A stretch of DNA of 64,000 bases, from positions 39,475-103,474 of the forward strand of contig CAADUZ010000023.1 of assembly GCA_900752335.1 (NCBI GenBank), read 5' to 3'. Source of the stretch: Clostridia bacterium. Lineage in GTDB: Bacteria > Bacillota > Clostridia > TANB77 > CAG-508. Shown piece after piece: positions 33,001 through 42,826 of the stretch. The stretch's first letter is position 1, and the number at the start of each line of letters is the position of its first letter. The position numbers were made by a program, and so were the translations under genes. The notes beneath the pieces were generated by a model that saw only the letters and a program-made list of their open reading frames with translations, had not been told where the DNA came from and did not search any database.

Positions 33001-34275
33001 CTAATTCATCCCAGCTGTATACCCTGTTGAATATGCTATTTGTAAATTGAATCCTCCTGTATAGGCGTCTACGTCTATTATCTCTCCTGCAAAGTACAAA
33101 TTTTCTACTAGTTTTGATTCCATTGTTTTAGGATTTATTTCTTTTATGTTTATTCCACCTGAAGTTATTATTGCTTCTTCTATTGGTCTAAATCCATCTA
33201 TTTTTATTTCTAATTTTTTTAGCATTTGCGCTAAATTATTTCTTTCCTTTTTGGTTATTTCATTAACTTTTTTATCTGGATTTATTTTTGATAATTCTAT
33301 TATTACAGGTATCATTTTCTTTGGTAATAGTTTATCCAAGCTATTTTTAAACGCCTTATTCTTTTCTTCATTAAAGTCTCTTAAAATTCTTTCGTCTAGT
33401 TTTTCTAATGTAAGGGCTGGTTTTAGATCAATGCACAAATCTATATTTCCTTCTTGCATTAAGCTTTCTATATCTTTATATCTTAATAAATGAGCTGATG
33501 CACTTAAAATAGTAGGTCCAGACACGCCAAAATGTGTAAATAACATTTCTCCAAAGTCTTCGTATATTGTTTTATTGTTTTTTATATCTTTAAATTTTAT
33601 AGAAACATTCTTTAAGCTTAATCCTTGTAAGTCTTTACATATTTTTAAGCTAATATCTTTTTTTGCTTTTAAAGGTACTAATGATGCTTGTATTTTTGTT
33701 ATAGTATGTCCTAGTTTTTTTGCTATTTCATACCCATCTCCAGTTGAACCTGTTGCTGGATAGCTTTTTCCACCGGTTGTTAAAATTATTTTATCTGCCA
33801 AAATTACTTTATTTTCATTTTCGATACATGCTTTAACACCTTTTGCAGTTTTTGTGTTATTTTTTTCTATTAAGATTTCTTCTACCTTTGTATTTAATAT
33901 TACTTTTATATTTAATTTTCTTAAAATTCTTATAAACGCTTGTCTAACGTCGTCCGATTTATCTGATACTGGAAATACTCTATTTCCTCTTTCTACTTTT
34001 GTTTTCACACCTTCATTTTCTAGCATTTGTATTATATCTGTATTGCTAAAGTTATTAAAGCTACTATACATAAACATACCATTACCTGGTATGTTTTTTA
34101 TAAATTCGTCTATAGGAATACTACTTGTTATGTTGCATCTTCCTTTTCCTGTTATTAGCAATTTTTTTCCAAGCATATTCATTTTTTCAAGTATTGTTAC
34201 TTCGTTTCCTGTTTGAGCAGCGGAAATTGCAGCAAGCATTCCTGCTGGTCCACCGCCAATTACTATTACTTTCAT
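33001..34275 (-). CDS. HI0933-like FAD-dependent oxidoreductase
   Basis: 424 residues. N-terminal Rossmann motif VIGGGPAGMLAAISAAQTG and the family signature KLLITGKGRCNITS. A second nucleotide segment TGGKSYPATGSTGDGYEIAK, and the C-terminal VENLYFAGEIIDVDAYTGGF, complete the flavin fold. Family name: BaiN/RdsA-like or HI0933-type NAD(P)/FAD-dependent oxidoreductase. Substrate not known. Confidence 0.92.
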   Translation of the reverse strand: MKVIVIGGGPAGMLAAISAAQTGNEVTILEKMNMLGKKLLITGKGRCNITSSIPIDEFIKNIPGNGMFMYSSFNNFSNTDIIQMLENEGVKTKVERGNRVFPVSDKSDDVRQAFIRILRKLNIKVILNTKVEEILIEKNNTKTAKGVKACIENENKVILADKIILTTGGKSYPATGSTGDGYEIAKKLGHTITKIQASLVPLKAKKDISLKICKDLQGLSLKNVSIKFKDIKNNKTIYEDFGEMLFTHFGVSGPTILSASAHLLRYKDIESLMQEGNIDLCIDLKPALTLEKLDERILRDFNEEKNKAFKNSLDKLLPKKMIPVIIELSKINPDKKVNEITKKERNNLAQMLKKLEIKIDGFRPIEEAIITSGGINIKEINPKTMESKLVENLYFAGEIIDVDAYTGGFNLQIAYSTGYTAGMN

Positions 34276-34346
34276 TTAAAATCCTCAACATTTTATATAT
34301 TTGTTACTTTATTAAACTGTTTTTCAAACAATGTAGTAATTTTAAT

Positions 34347-35591
34347 TTACTCCATATTCTGTATTGCTTTAAGTACACCTAATTTTCCATATTCATATGT
34401 AAGACCACCTTGCATAAATGCTGTATATGGAGGTCTTATTGGTCCGTCACATGAAAGTTCTATTGAAGAACCTTGAGTGAATGCTCCTGCTGCCATAATT
34501 ACTTTATCTGTATAACCTGGCATGTCCCATGGCTCTGGTATTGAATCTGAATCTATTGGCGAACCCATTTGTATTCCTTGACAGTATTTTATTAGTTTAT
34601 CTGGGGTATTAAAGTTTATGTTTTGAACTATATCTGCTCTTTCTTCATTAAACTTTGGTTCTACTTCATATCCTAGTTTTTCTAACATTCTACTTGCAAA
34701 TACTGCTGTTTTTAGGCTACTTGCTACCACTGATGGTGCCATAAATATTCCTTGTAGAAAAGATTTGGTTATTCCAAGTGATGGTCCTACTTCTTTTCCT
34801 TCTCCTGGTGCAGTTAATCTTTCTGCTGCGAGTTCAACTAATTCTTTTTTTCCTGCAATATATGCGCCATTTGGTGCTATTCCTCCACCTAAATTTTTAA
34901 TTAGTGAACCTACTATAACGTCTGCTCCTACTTCTATTGGCTCTTTTTCTGTAACAAATTCGCAATAGCAATTATCTATCATGATTATTACATTTTTATC
35001 ATATTCTCTTATAAATTTTATAACTTTCTCTAAATCAGATATTTTTATACTCTTTCTTGTACTATATCCTTTTGAACGTTGTATTTCGATTAATTTTATT
35101 TGTCCTTTTTTTAACCTTTCTCCTATTTTTTCATAGTCAAAGTCATTGTCTACTAAATCTATTTTTTCAAAGTTGATTCCATATGACTTTAATGAGCTAG
35201 GATTCTCTTTTATTCCTATTACTTCGTCTAATGTATCATATGGTTTTCCAGTAATACTTAACATTGTATCGCCCGGACGTAGAAATGCAAATAGAGCAAC
35301 TGTTAATGCATGTGTCCCTGATATAAATTGTCCCCTAACTAACGCATCTTCTGCTTTAAAAATATCTGCAAATACTCTTTCACAAGTATCTCTCCCGATA
35401 TCTCCATAACCATATCCTGTTGTTTGATTAAAGTGCATATCCGATATTCTATTATTTTGAAATGCTTTTAGCACTTTTAATGAATTATATTCACATACAT
35501 TTTGTATTTTTTCAAAGATTGGTTCTATTTCTTTTTCTACTTCTTTTGATAAATTAATTATTTTTTCTGATATTCCAAATTGCTGATACAT
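34347..35591 (-). CDS. Methionine gamma-lyase/aluminium-resistance family PLP enzyme
   Basis: 414 residues. Start MYQQFGISEKIINLS and N-terminal FNQTTGYGYGDIGRDT are typical of the family once named aluminium resistance protein. PLP-binding Lys probably in VIVGSLIKNLGGGIAPNGAY. Fold type I aminotransferase-like. Members are annotated as methionine gamma-lyase family proteins but few have been tested. It lies 71 bases upstream of the FAD oxidoreductase in the same direction. Confidence 0.9.
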   Translation of the reverse strand: MYQQFGISEKIINLSKEVEKEIEPIFEKIQNVCEYNSLKVLKAFQNNRISDMHFNQTTGYGYGDIGRDTCERVFADIFKAEDALVRGQFISGTHALTVALFAFLRPGDTMLSITGKPYDTLDEVIGIKENPSSLKSYGINFEKIDLVDNDFDYEKIGERLKKGQIKLIEIQRSKGYSTRKSIKISDLEKVIKFIREYDKNVIIMIDNCYCEFVTEKEPIEVGADVIVGSLIKNLGGGIAPNGAYIAGKKELVELAAERLTAPGEGKEVGPSLGITKSFLQGIFMAPSVVASSLKTAVFASRMLEKLGYEVEPKFNEERADIVQNINFNTPDKLIKYCQGIQMGSPIDSDSIPEPWDMPGYTDKVIMAAGAFTQGSSIELSCDGPIRPPYTAFMQGGLTYEYGKLGVLKAIQNME

Positions 35592-35613
35592 TATGTTTTA
35601 TTCTCCTTTAATT

Positions 35614-37362
35614 CTATTCTTCTATATCGTCTGTGTAGTAAGCATTTCCATTCCATTCTTCTAATTTATAGTATTTTCCTATAAATTTAGGACTTACTTC
35701 TTCTAATTCATAAGTAGGTTCTTGGATTATTTTTCCTTCTGAATTAACTATTCCCCACTTACCATCTTCTTTTATACCTGCGAAGCCATATTCGTTTAAT
35801 TCTGTTACCATATCATATTTGTTTTCTATTACTGTATTTCCATTTTTGTCTACAAATCCCCACTTGCCATCTTTTTCACTAGCATATATGTTGTTATTTG
35901 GAAATACTTCTTCTGCTTTTAATTCTTTTCCTGTATAGTCAAAATATTTGTTTTCATTTTCTGAATATAGTCTAATATACCCATCTTCTATGTCCATATT
36001 AGCGTCGTCCATTGTTACTACAACTTCCATATTCTTGTTAATTAAGCTAACTGTACTTGTTTCTGATATATTAGCCTGCAATAGCTCTGTGTTATCTATC
36101 TTTACGATACTATTATATTTTAATTCTACTAATGATTTTCCGCTTAAATCAATTATTCCATTATTTCTGTTGTTTGCAACAATATAATAATTATTTCCTA
36201 TTTCCTCTATATTGGTATATTGCTTGTCTATTACAATGTTTCCATTATTATCTATTATTTTGTATATTCCTTCTTCGTCATATACTATATAGTGCATTCC
36301 ATCTTGTGTTGGCATTTTTGCCACATATCCATCTGTTACTTCATTTCCGTTTAAGTCTAAAATTTTGCTTTCATTGTTTTCGTCTGTTACATTAACATAT
36401 ATTCCACCAAAACTCATATTAGTGTATTTTGTATCTATTTTTATATTTCCATTTCTATCTGCAATTCCTTGTTTTCCATTTCTTTGCACTATAAATACGT
36501 CATTATATGAATAATACATTATTTCTTCATATTCATAATTTAATACTACTTTTTTATTTTTTAGTAATCCTGCTTGTCCATCTTTATACGCTATTATATA
36601 AATATCGTCTTCATTTTCTATTTCTGTAACTCTTTCTATCTCTGTGTATATTGTATCTAATATTTTTTTACCTCTATAATCTACGTATCCATATCTATAG
36701 CCTTCTTCATTTATATTGCAAACTATGAAGCCTGTTTTTTGATACTTTGTTTCTGCATCATAATAGTTGTCAACAGTTATATTGTCATATTCTGGTTTTA
36801 TAACTACTTTACCATTTATATTTATTACACCATATTTACCATTTTCTTTAACAAGTAGCATTCCTTCTTTATATGTTACTGCAGATATATCTTCATAAAT
36901 AGGTTCTGTAATTTCTTCTCCTTCTGTACTAATTATTCCATACTTTCCATCTTTTTTATATTTTAATACTGTATTTTCGTATGGTACGCCATCTGCTGTT
37001 GAATCTGTTGGAATTGCTTGCACATTGCTGTAACCAGTAATTATCTGCTCTCTTTTTTCATTAAGCACTTTCGTTTCATATTCTTTTGTTTCTGTGTTGT
37101 AATTAGACATACAAATAAATAGTGGTTTTGAAGGATTTGGAATTTGGATTACATTATATGTTGGCTCAACTACTATATTTCCATCTCCATCTATTACACC
37201 ATAGCTACCATCTTTTTCTATAATGTTGTACTCTATATTGCTAACATATTCAACGTCAAATATATATTTAGCCCTTTCTGAAAAATATATTATTAAACTT
37301 ACCGCTACTGCTATAATTATTAATACTAATACAATAAATACTATTACTTTCTTTTTATTCAT
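35614..37362 (-). CDS. Membrane-anchored WG-repeat protein
   Basis: 582 residues. An N-terminal membrane helix (VIVFIVLVLIIIAVAVSLII) is followed by many WG/KWG-type beta repeats, for example GSYGVIDGDGNIVVEPTYN, GKYGVININGKVVIKPEYD and GKWGFVDKNGNTVIENKYD. The external domain is predicted to be a repeat beta structure. Role unknown; usually a cell-surface or binding protein. It follows the CBS/CorC gene by 20 bases, so the two may share a transcript. Confidence 0.9.
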   Translation of the reverse strand: MNKKKVIVFIVLVLIIIAVAVSLIIYFSERAKYIFDVEYVSNIEYNIIEKDGSYGVIDGDGNIVVEPTYNVIQIPNPSKPLFICMSNYNTETKEYETKVLNEKREQIITGYSNVQAIPTDSTADGVPYENTVLKYKKDGKYGIISTEGEEITEPIYEDISAVTYKEGMLLVKENGKYGVININGKVVIKPEYDNITVDNYYDAETKYQKTGFIVCNINEEGYRYGYVDYRGKKILDTIYTEIERVTEIENEDDIYIIAYKDGQAGLLKNKKVVLNYEYEEIMYYSYNDVFIVQRNGKQGIADRNGNIKIDTKYTNMSFGGIYVNVTDENNESKILDLNGNEVTDGYVAKMPTQDGMHYIVYDEEGIYKIIDNNGNIVIDKQYTNIEEIGNNYYIVANNRNNGIIDLSGKSLVELKYNSIVKIDNTELLQANISETSTVSLINKNMEVVVTMDDANMDIEDGYIRLYSENENKYFDYTGKELKAEEVFPNNNIYASEKDGKWGFVDKNGNTVIENKYDMVTELNEYGFAGIKEDGKWGIVNSEGKIIQEPTYELEEVSPKFIGKYYKLEEWNGNAYYTDDIEE

Positions 37363-37382
37363 ATATATTCTCCTTTGTTTGA

Positions 37383-38711
37383 TTATTCTTCTTCCTCTTT
37401 TATCTCCTCTTGGTCTTCACCATTCATGTTTCTACATACCTTAACATACTTTATTCTTTTATCGTCAATTTCTTCTACCTTATATGTTAAATGTTCATCT
37501 TCTATTACAGGATGCTCATCTTCATCTGGTATTCTTCCTAATTTATCTATTAAGTATCCTGATAAAGTTTCGTAATCTCCTTCTGGAAGTTCAATATCAA
37601 AAATTTTCTTTAGTTCATACGAAGTAATTGTTCCGCTTAATATATATGTGTTTTCGTCTATTTTTTTGTAATCAATTTCTTCGTCGTCATATTCGTCAAA
37701 TATATTTCCTACAAGTTCTTCTATTATGTCTTCCATAGTAATTAAACCTGCTGTTCCACCATATTCGTCTATAGCTATGGCTATTTGTACTTTATTTTGT
37801 TGCATTTCTTTAAATAACTCGTCTATGTCCTTTGATTCTGGTACAAAATATGGTTCTCTTATTAACTTTCTTATATCCACTTTTTTGTTGTCTTTTAATG
37901 GTTTTAATATATCTTTTACAAATAGAATTCCCTTTATGTCGTCAATATTGTCTTCATATACTGGTATTCTACTATATTTAAATTCGTCAATTTCATCCAA
38001 TGTATCATTTATATCCGAGTTTATATCTATGGCATACATTTCGGTTCTAGGTGTCATTACTTCTGATACAATTATGTCATTAAATTCAAATACATTATTT
38101 AATAACTGCTTTTCTCCTCTTTCTATAGTTCCTTTTTCTTCACCTTCGTCTATCATCATCTTTATTTCTTCTTCTGTAACAACCTCTTCTTCTGCCTCTC
38201 CTACACCGAATATTTTTGATACCATATTAGTTGAAAAAGTAAGCAATTTTACAAATGGTGCTGTTATTATAGATATTCCTCTAATCACACCTATGGTAGC
38301 ATATGAAATTTTTTCATAATACTTCATAGCTAGTCTTTTTGGAACTAGTTCGCCAAATACTAAAGTAAAGAAAGAAAGTATAATTGTAATTAATATAATT
38401 GATATTCCTCTCCATGCTTCCAAGCTTAAAAATGGCATCCATGAATTTAATACAGGTGCTAATTTATCTGCAAATGCATCTGATGCGAATGCACTTGATA
38501 AAAATCCTGCTAATGTTATTCCTATTTGTATGGTAGCTAGAAATTTACTTGGCGATTTCAACATTTTTAGAATATTTTTTGCTTTTTTATTTCCTTCTTT
38601 TGCTTCCTTCTCTATTTTTGCATCATTCAAAGATATAAAAGCGATTTCTGTAGCCGCAAAGTACGCATTAAGTAGAATTAAAATGACTAAAACTATAATT
38701 TGTGTAAGCAT
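37383..38711 (-). CDS. Hemolysin-family CNNM/CBS/CorC membrane protein
   Basis: 442 residues. DUF21 (CNNM) membrane domain with about four helices at the N-terminus, two CBS modules (VMTPRTEMYAIDINSDINDT; KVQIAIAIDEYGGTAGLITM), and a C-terminal CorC_HlyC domain (LSGTITSYELKKIFDIELPE). Members are linked to Mg2+ or Co2+ export and ATP/Mg sensing by CBS. Acidic tail. Well conserved and full length. Confidence 0.93.
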   Translation of the reverse strand: MLTQIIVLVILILLNAYFAATEIAFISLNDAKIEKEAKEGNKKAKNILKMLKSPSKFLATIQIGITLAGFLSSAFASDAFADKLAPVLNSWMPFLSLEAWRGISIILITIILSFFTLVFGELVPKRLAMKYYEKISYATIGVIRGISIITAPFVKLLTFSTNMVSKIFGVGEAEEEVVTEEEIKMMIDEGEEKGTIERGEKQLLNNVFEFNDIIVSEVMTPRTEMYAIDINSDINDTLDEIDEFKYSRIPVYEDNIDDIKGILFVKDILKPLKDNKKVDIRKLIREPYFVPESKDIDELFKEMQQNKVQIAIAIDEYGGTAGLITMEDIIEELVGNIFDEYDDEEIDYKKIDENTYILSGTITSYELKKIFDIELPEGDYETLSGYLIDKLGRIPDEDEHPVIEDEHLTYKVEEIDDKRIKYVKVCRNMNGEDQEEIKEEEE

Positions 38712-38780
38712 TAAAAAATTACCTTCCTTATTTTAATTATATTACAGAACAAAAGTGAAAATTTTGAATTGTCACCCTGA

Positions 38781-38870
38781 ACACTAACTCAAAGTTAGTG
38801 CTCTTTTTATAAAGACGTTGTTTTTAAGTTTCCACCTATTTCTAGGCAACCCTTTTCTTTAATGGTCGTT
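38781..38870 (-). ncRNA. Right end and putative omega RNA of the IS605-type element
   Basis: After the tnpB stop the minus strand has GGGTTGCCTAGAAATAGGTG, overlapping the last codons, then the hairpin CACTAACT-CAA-AGTTAGTG (38782-38800) and TTCAGGGTGACA. This is the recognised 3' end of Clostridial IS200/IS605 elements, where the TnpB guide RNA is made. Position-based inference. Confidence 0.6.
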
Positions 38871-40104
38871 GTTCTCGACCAATATCCATCGCTATTTCTA
38901 GGTTTGGACTAAAGCTTTTTACATATTTTCTTAATATATTTAAACTTCCATTTATATCACTATTTATTATTTTTCCGGTATTTGTCTTAAATAAACCTCT
39001 TTTTATTCTTCTTGCCTTTTTGTAATTTTCTCTATTTATTTCTTCTTTATCTATACTACTTACTCCTGAAGTATAACTTTCTTCTATAAATATTACTTCT
39101 TTTCCTTCTAGCTCTGCTTTATATTTTATTTTTTGTACTAATTTTTGTATTGGCATTTCTACAAATCTTTTATTGTTTTTCATTTCTTGCTTTATGTTTT
39201 TTATATTTCCTATTACTATTCTGTCACATTCGTTTTCTATTGCATAATTTACTATCATTCTACTTGCCTTATGCATATAAGTATTGCAATATTTTCTTCT
39301 CTTTATATATATCTTTTCTATTTGTGTTGTGTTCTTATATTTTTTACTTCCTACCATTTTCATTTGTATTCTTTCTAATCTCTCTATCTCTTTATTATAA
39401 TATCTTATTTTTGATTTTATACTTTCTCCTGCTATTATTAATGTTTCATTATTATTCATATTTGTACATGTCGCTAGATTATTTAATCCTAAATCTATTG
39501 CCATTACATTTGTTCCTTCTTTTGCTTTTTCTTCTTTTTCATATATCATTTCCATTTTATATTTATTCTCTTTATCTTTTCTTACCTTTATCATTTTTAT
39601 TGCTGAAAAATTTATTAGCTTCTTTAATTTCTTTGGAATTAAAAAATTTAAACTCTTTACTTTAAACTTTTCTTGCATTTCTTTCGATATTGATAATTTT
39701 AATTTATTTCCTTCTAGCCTTATTGCATATTTGGTAAATGTTATTTGTATTTTTCCTAAATTTTTATATTTTGGTTTTTTTGGTTCGCCTTTTATATTCT
39801 TATCCCTATTGTTATACTTTTCTTTAAGTGCTAGATATGATTTATGGTCACTTACACAATTTAAGATAATTTCTAATAATGTATGTGAATGTAAATATTT
39901 AGAATGCCAATTCTCTTTTCTGTACTTTTTATATATTTTGCTACTTTGTATATTCAAACTTTTTTCTAATGATATTTTTTCTTTTCCTCGATATATATCA
40001 TAATTTAATGTGTTATATACTTTTTCACAGTGCCACATTATATCTTCTATTATTTCTTTTTGGATAAGATTTGGCTTAAATGTATATTGAAATATTAATC
40101 TCAT
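38842..40104 (-). CDS. tnpB: TnpB-like RNA-guided nuclease (IS200/IS605 OrfB)
   Basis: 420 residues. RuvC-like residues: Asp in VMAIDLGLNNLAT, Glu in VIFIEESYTSGVSS, Asp in INSDINGSLNIL. The usual CxxC zinc knuckle after the second motif is lacking (SYTSGVSSID), so this is the Cys-less subtype. No tnpA is adjacent, so mobility would need a TnpA elsewhere. A guide RNA probably comes from the 3' end (see 38781-38870). Codons and AT content match the host. Starts MRLIFQYTFKPN. Confidence 0.9.
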   Translation of the reverse strand: MRLIFQYTFKPNLIQKEIIEDIMWHCEKVYNTLNYDIYRGKEKISLEKSLNIQSSKIYKKYRKENWHSKYLHSHTLLEIILNCVSDHKSYLALKEKYNNRDKNIKGEPKKPKYKNLGKIQITFTKYAIRLEGNKLKLSISKEMQEKFKVKSLNFLIPKKLKKLINFSAIKMIKVRKDKENKYKMEMIYEKEEKAKEGTNVMAIDLGLNNLATCTNMNNNETLIIAGESIKSKIRYYNKEIERLERIQMKMVGSKKYKNTTQIEKIYIKRRKYCNTYMHKASRMIVNYAIENECDRIVIGNIKNIKQEMKNNKRFVEMPIQKLVQKIKYKAELEGKEVIFIEESYTSGVSSIDKEEINRENYKKARRIKRGLFKTNTGKIINSDINGSLNILRKYVKSFSPNLEIAMDIGREQRPLKKRVA

Positions 40105-40346
40105 TTTCTCACCACCATTCTATATGCCATATTATATCATAGTAAACACATTTTCGTAACAATATCATCTATTTTTTATAACATTTTGTTGTACTTTCTT
40201 ATTAAATAAAAAATATAATATACATTAGTTTAAAATATATATCTTTTTACATATATAATGATAATTTATTTAGCCTTCAATGTCAAGGAAATCTAAAGAA
40301 AAACACTAAAGCAAATGCAAGAAAATATTAGGTTTTGTTTGCATTA

Positions 40347-40522
40347 GAAACTGTCTAGATTGAAAATTTAGCAGGAGCGCGTAGCGACCAAACGAGTCTT
40401 CTTTTTAGAAGACGAGTGCGATTGGAGAAACCTAGCAGATTTAAAGAAAATTTGTTTTCTTTAAATCTGCTTATATGGTTTCGACTGCAAGCGACAAAAA
40501 ATTTGAAAAATAGACAGTTTTC
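40347..40522. repeat. 176-bp structured palindromic element
   Basis: Ends AAACTGTCTA (40348-40357) and TAGACAGTTT (40511-40520) are inverted. Inside are a perfect 17-bp hairpin (40434-40450 with 40455-40471, loop TTTG), a 7-bp hairpin GTCTTCT/AGAAGAC (40396-40413), and AAACC/GGTTT pairing. The motif AGGAGCGCGTAGCGAC is GC-rich against a local AT background. It could be a MITE or a structured RNA. Confidence 0.6.
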
Positions 40523-40536
40523 ATGCTTTTCTTTAA

Positions 40537-41814
40537 TTAAAATCCAGTCCTAGGTAAGTACTTTTCTTTTTCTCCTGTTCTTGTTATTTCCTTATCTTCT
40601 ACTTCAACTTCTTTTTCTTCATCTTCTGGTTTTTCATAATTGTTTACATTTACTGTATATTTTTGGTTTAATTCTATATCTATTTCTATTAAGTCTTTGT
40701 ATAATGTATATCCTTCTGGTGCTTTTATTTCTTGTATGTAATATTTCCCTGGAAGAACTTTATCAATTACAGCTAAACCTTCTTCATTTGTTGTAATGTC
40801 TGAATATACTATATTTCCATTTGCATCCAATATATTAAATTTTGCACCTTTAAGTGGCTTTTCTGTTTCTGCATCTTTTTTTACTATTTCTATTTTAGTT
40901 TCATTTGTTGTGTATTTTATTTTTATTTTGGCATTTTCAAATTCATAATCACCTGCTGCTAATGCATAGCTTTGTTTACTGCTATCTCCAGAGTTTCCAT
41001 AGAGTATTGGCCTCGTTTTTACGTCTGCTACTGCTTCTATTTCAATTTCTCCACTTGTATCTAATTCACTTATTGGAATTAAAACTTTAAAATTTTCTCC
41101 GCTTTTTAGTTCTGTTTTTTCTTCATTGTTTCCATCTACTATTTTAATATTATTTATCCCTGTCTTGTTTACTTTAAGTGAATATTTATCATATTGCACA
41201 TTACACAAAACCTCAAATTCTCTGCTAATATACTTGCTATCTATATTATCTACTTTCCAGCCCTCACTTAATTCATTAATGCTAACTACCGACACCGGCT
41301 TTGTTTCTGAAGATGCTCGTGCTGCTTTTGCGATTTTTTCAGCAGCTGCTACCACTCTATCTCCTTGTGAATTTAGACCTTCGAAATCGTCAAAATCATA
41401 ATTATACATTGCATCATATACTGCCATTTTTGTTGCCGCAAATGCTTCTATATCACTATTACAACCTAATTGTTTTGCAGTTTTAAAAGGATAACCATTT
41501 ACAACTGCTCTCCAAATTTTGCTATTAGTTACTAGTTTATCAGCAGTTACTGTATAACCTTCTTCCTCTGTAACACCCGGTAAGTTTCTATTTAAGCAAT
41601 ATGCTGGATACTCTATCCCGTCCTTTTTATATACAACAAATTCTACCCCAACTTTTATTCCTTGATATGTAAAGCAAACTAATTCTCCTTTTGAGTATAA
41701 ATCCGCTTCTTCTATTAAATATGTTGCAGCTTTTGAGTTTGTTTTAAAAACACTTAATGTTGTAATTATTATTACTAATATTGTAAAAATTATTAAAATA
41801 TTTTTTATTTTCAT
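40537..41814 (-). CDS. Thioester/SpaA-type surface protein ending at LPRTGF
   Basis: About 425 residues from ATG 41814 (GAAGGAGATAT upstream). Signal peptide (ILIIFTILVIIITTLSVF), a TQXA-like thioester domain (YPAYCLNRNLPG with the Cys), a linker, and a SpaA/prealbumin-like domain (EIVKKDAETEKPLKGAKFNI to YIQEIKAPEGYTLYKD). The end is KEKYLPRTGF-stop, a sorting motif without the hydrophobic helix or basic tail. Sortase lies just upstream in the operon. A short-tailed substrate may be natural, or the palindrome at 40347-40522 may have cut the tail. Confidence 0.8.
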   Translation of the reverse strand: MKIKNILIIFTILVIIITTLSVFKTNSKAATYLIEEADLYSKGELVCFTYQGIKVGVEFVVYKKDGIEYPAYCLNRNLPGVTEEEGYTVTADKLVTNSKIWRAVVNGYPFKTAKQLGCNSDIEAFAATKMAVYDAMYNYDFDDFEGLNSQGDRVVAAAEKIAKAARASSETKPVSVVSINELSEGWKVDNIDSKYISREFEVLCNVQYDKYSLKVNKTGINNIKIVDGNNEEKTELKSGENFKVLIPISELDTSGEIEIEAVADVKTRPILYGNSGDSSKQSYALAAGDYEFENAKIKIKYTTNETKIEIVKKDAETEKPLKGAKFNILDANGNIVYSDITTNEEGLAVIDKVLPGKYYIQEIKAPEGYTLYKDLIEIDIELNQKYTVNVNNYEKPEDEEKEVEVEDKEITRTGEKEKYLPRTGF

Positions 41815-41831
41815 ATATCTCCTTCTTTCTT

Positions 41832-42473
41832 TTACATAATTTCTACTGCTTGAATACACCTTCTATATTCATACATATTTTCTACACATGTTATTAGTGT
41901 TATCCTATTATCTTCTGTATTTTCTATATATGTCCAGTCAGTTTGGTGTATTATTTTATTTAATACAACTTCATATTCTTTTCTTCCTCCATCTGTGTAA
42001 TATATTATTTTATCGCCGTTTTTTAATTTTTTTATTTCTCCGAAAAAGTCGCAATTATATCCTCTATTATGCCCCGCTAAAGCTACATTGCCTTCATATT
42101 TTTCGCTTTCTTCAAAATGACCTACTGCATCTGCTAGTACCTCTTGGCTTGTCCCTTCTTTTATAGGTGCAAGTAAATTTATCTTTGGTATTTCTATTAT
42201 CCATTTACTTTGGTTCATTTTTAAATTTTCCGACAAATTACTTGTTCCACTATCTGTATCGGCTATCATTCTTTCAAAAATATCTGCTACTTTCAGTATA
42301 TCTATTTTTTTATTTGCCATGGTAACTGCATCAAATTTTTTTGATAAATTATTTTGGACATTATTTTGATTAGCTATAATTAAAGAATCTAAAAGCATGA
42401 AAGAAAATAGCATTAGAATTAAGCTTATACAAATAGAAACAATATTTATCCATTTACTTGTATAATTTAGCAC
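41832..42473 (-). CDS. Sortase adjacent to the LPRTG substrate
   Basis: 213 residues. N-terminal membrane helix (IVSICISLILMLFSFMLLD), then a sortase domain with His in LAGHNRGYNCDF, Cys in ITLITCVENMYEYRR, and the following Arg. Class assignment is uncertain, class D- or B-like. It lies 17 bases from the surface protein start and likely anchors it. Confidence 0.85.
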   Translation of the reverse strand: MLNYTSKWINIVSICISLILMLFSFMLLDSLIIANQNNVQNNLSKKFDAVTMANKKIDILKVADIFERMIADTDSGTSNLSENLKMNQSKWIIEIPKINLLAPIKEGTSQEVLADAVGHFEESEKYEGNVALAGHNRGYNCDFFGEIKKLKNGDKIIYYTDGGRKEYEVVLNKIIHQTDWTYIENTEDNRITLITCVENMYEYRRCIQAVEIM

Positions 42474-42474
42474 A

Positions 42475-42766
42475 TAAAATACACCTTCTTTATTATGAAT
42501 TTGTTGATTAAAACATTGATTTTAATTTCGATTTAATTTGTAAGTTTTGAAATTAATTTACCAGAATTAAATTTTGAAATTAAATGTAAAAGATTTTAAT
42601 TAGTTTGATAAAATTGCAATTTTAAACTGCTTATATATTACTACATTTTCCATAATTTGTAAAGAACTTTTCATAGACAAATTTCGACAAATATGTATAT
42701 ATTTCGGCACTTTCTTAATGTATTACTATATTATTTAGTTAGTAACATTATAAAATGTCATAAAAA
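42475..42766. other. AT-rich intergenic stretch upstream of the sortase operon
   Basis: About 290 bases with repeated TTTGAAATTAA-type runs (42545-42595). No ORF. It probably holds the sortase operon promoter; no clear hexamers chosen. Confidence 0.4.
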
Positions 42767-42813
42767 CAGAATTATTATAATATGTTAGTGCAATAACATA
42801 AATAATAATTCTG
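42767..42813. terminator. Terminator after the sensor kinase
   Basis: CAGAATTATTATAATATGTTA with near-complement TAACATAAATAATAATTCTG, loop GTGCAA. Confidence 0.7.
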
Positions 42814-42826
42814 CTCTTCTTTCTTA

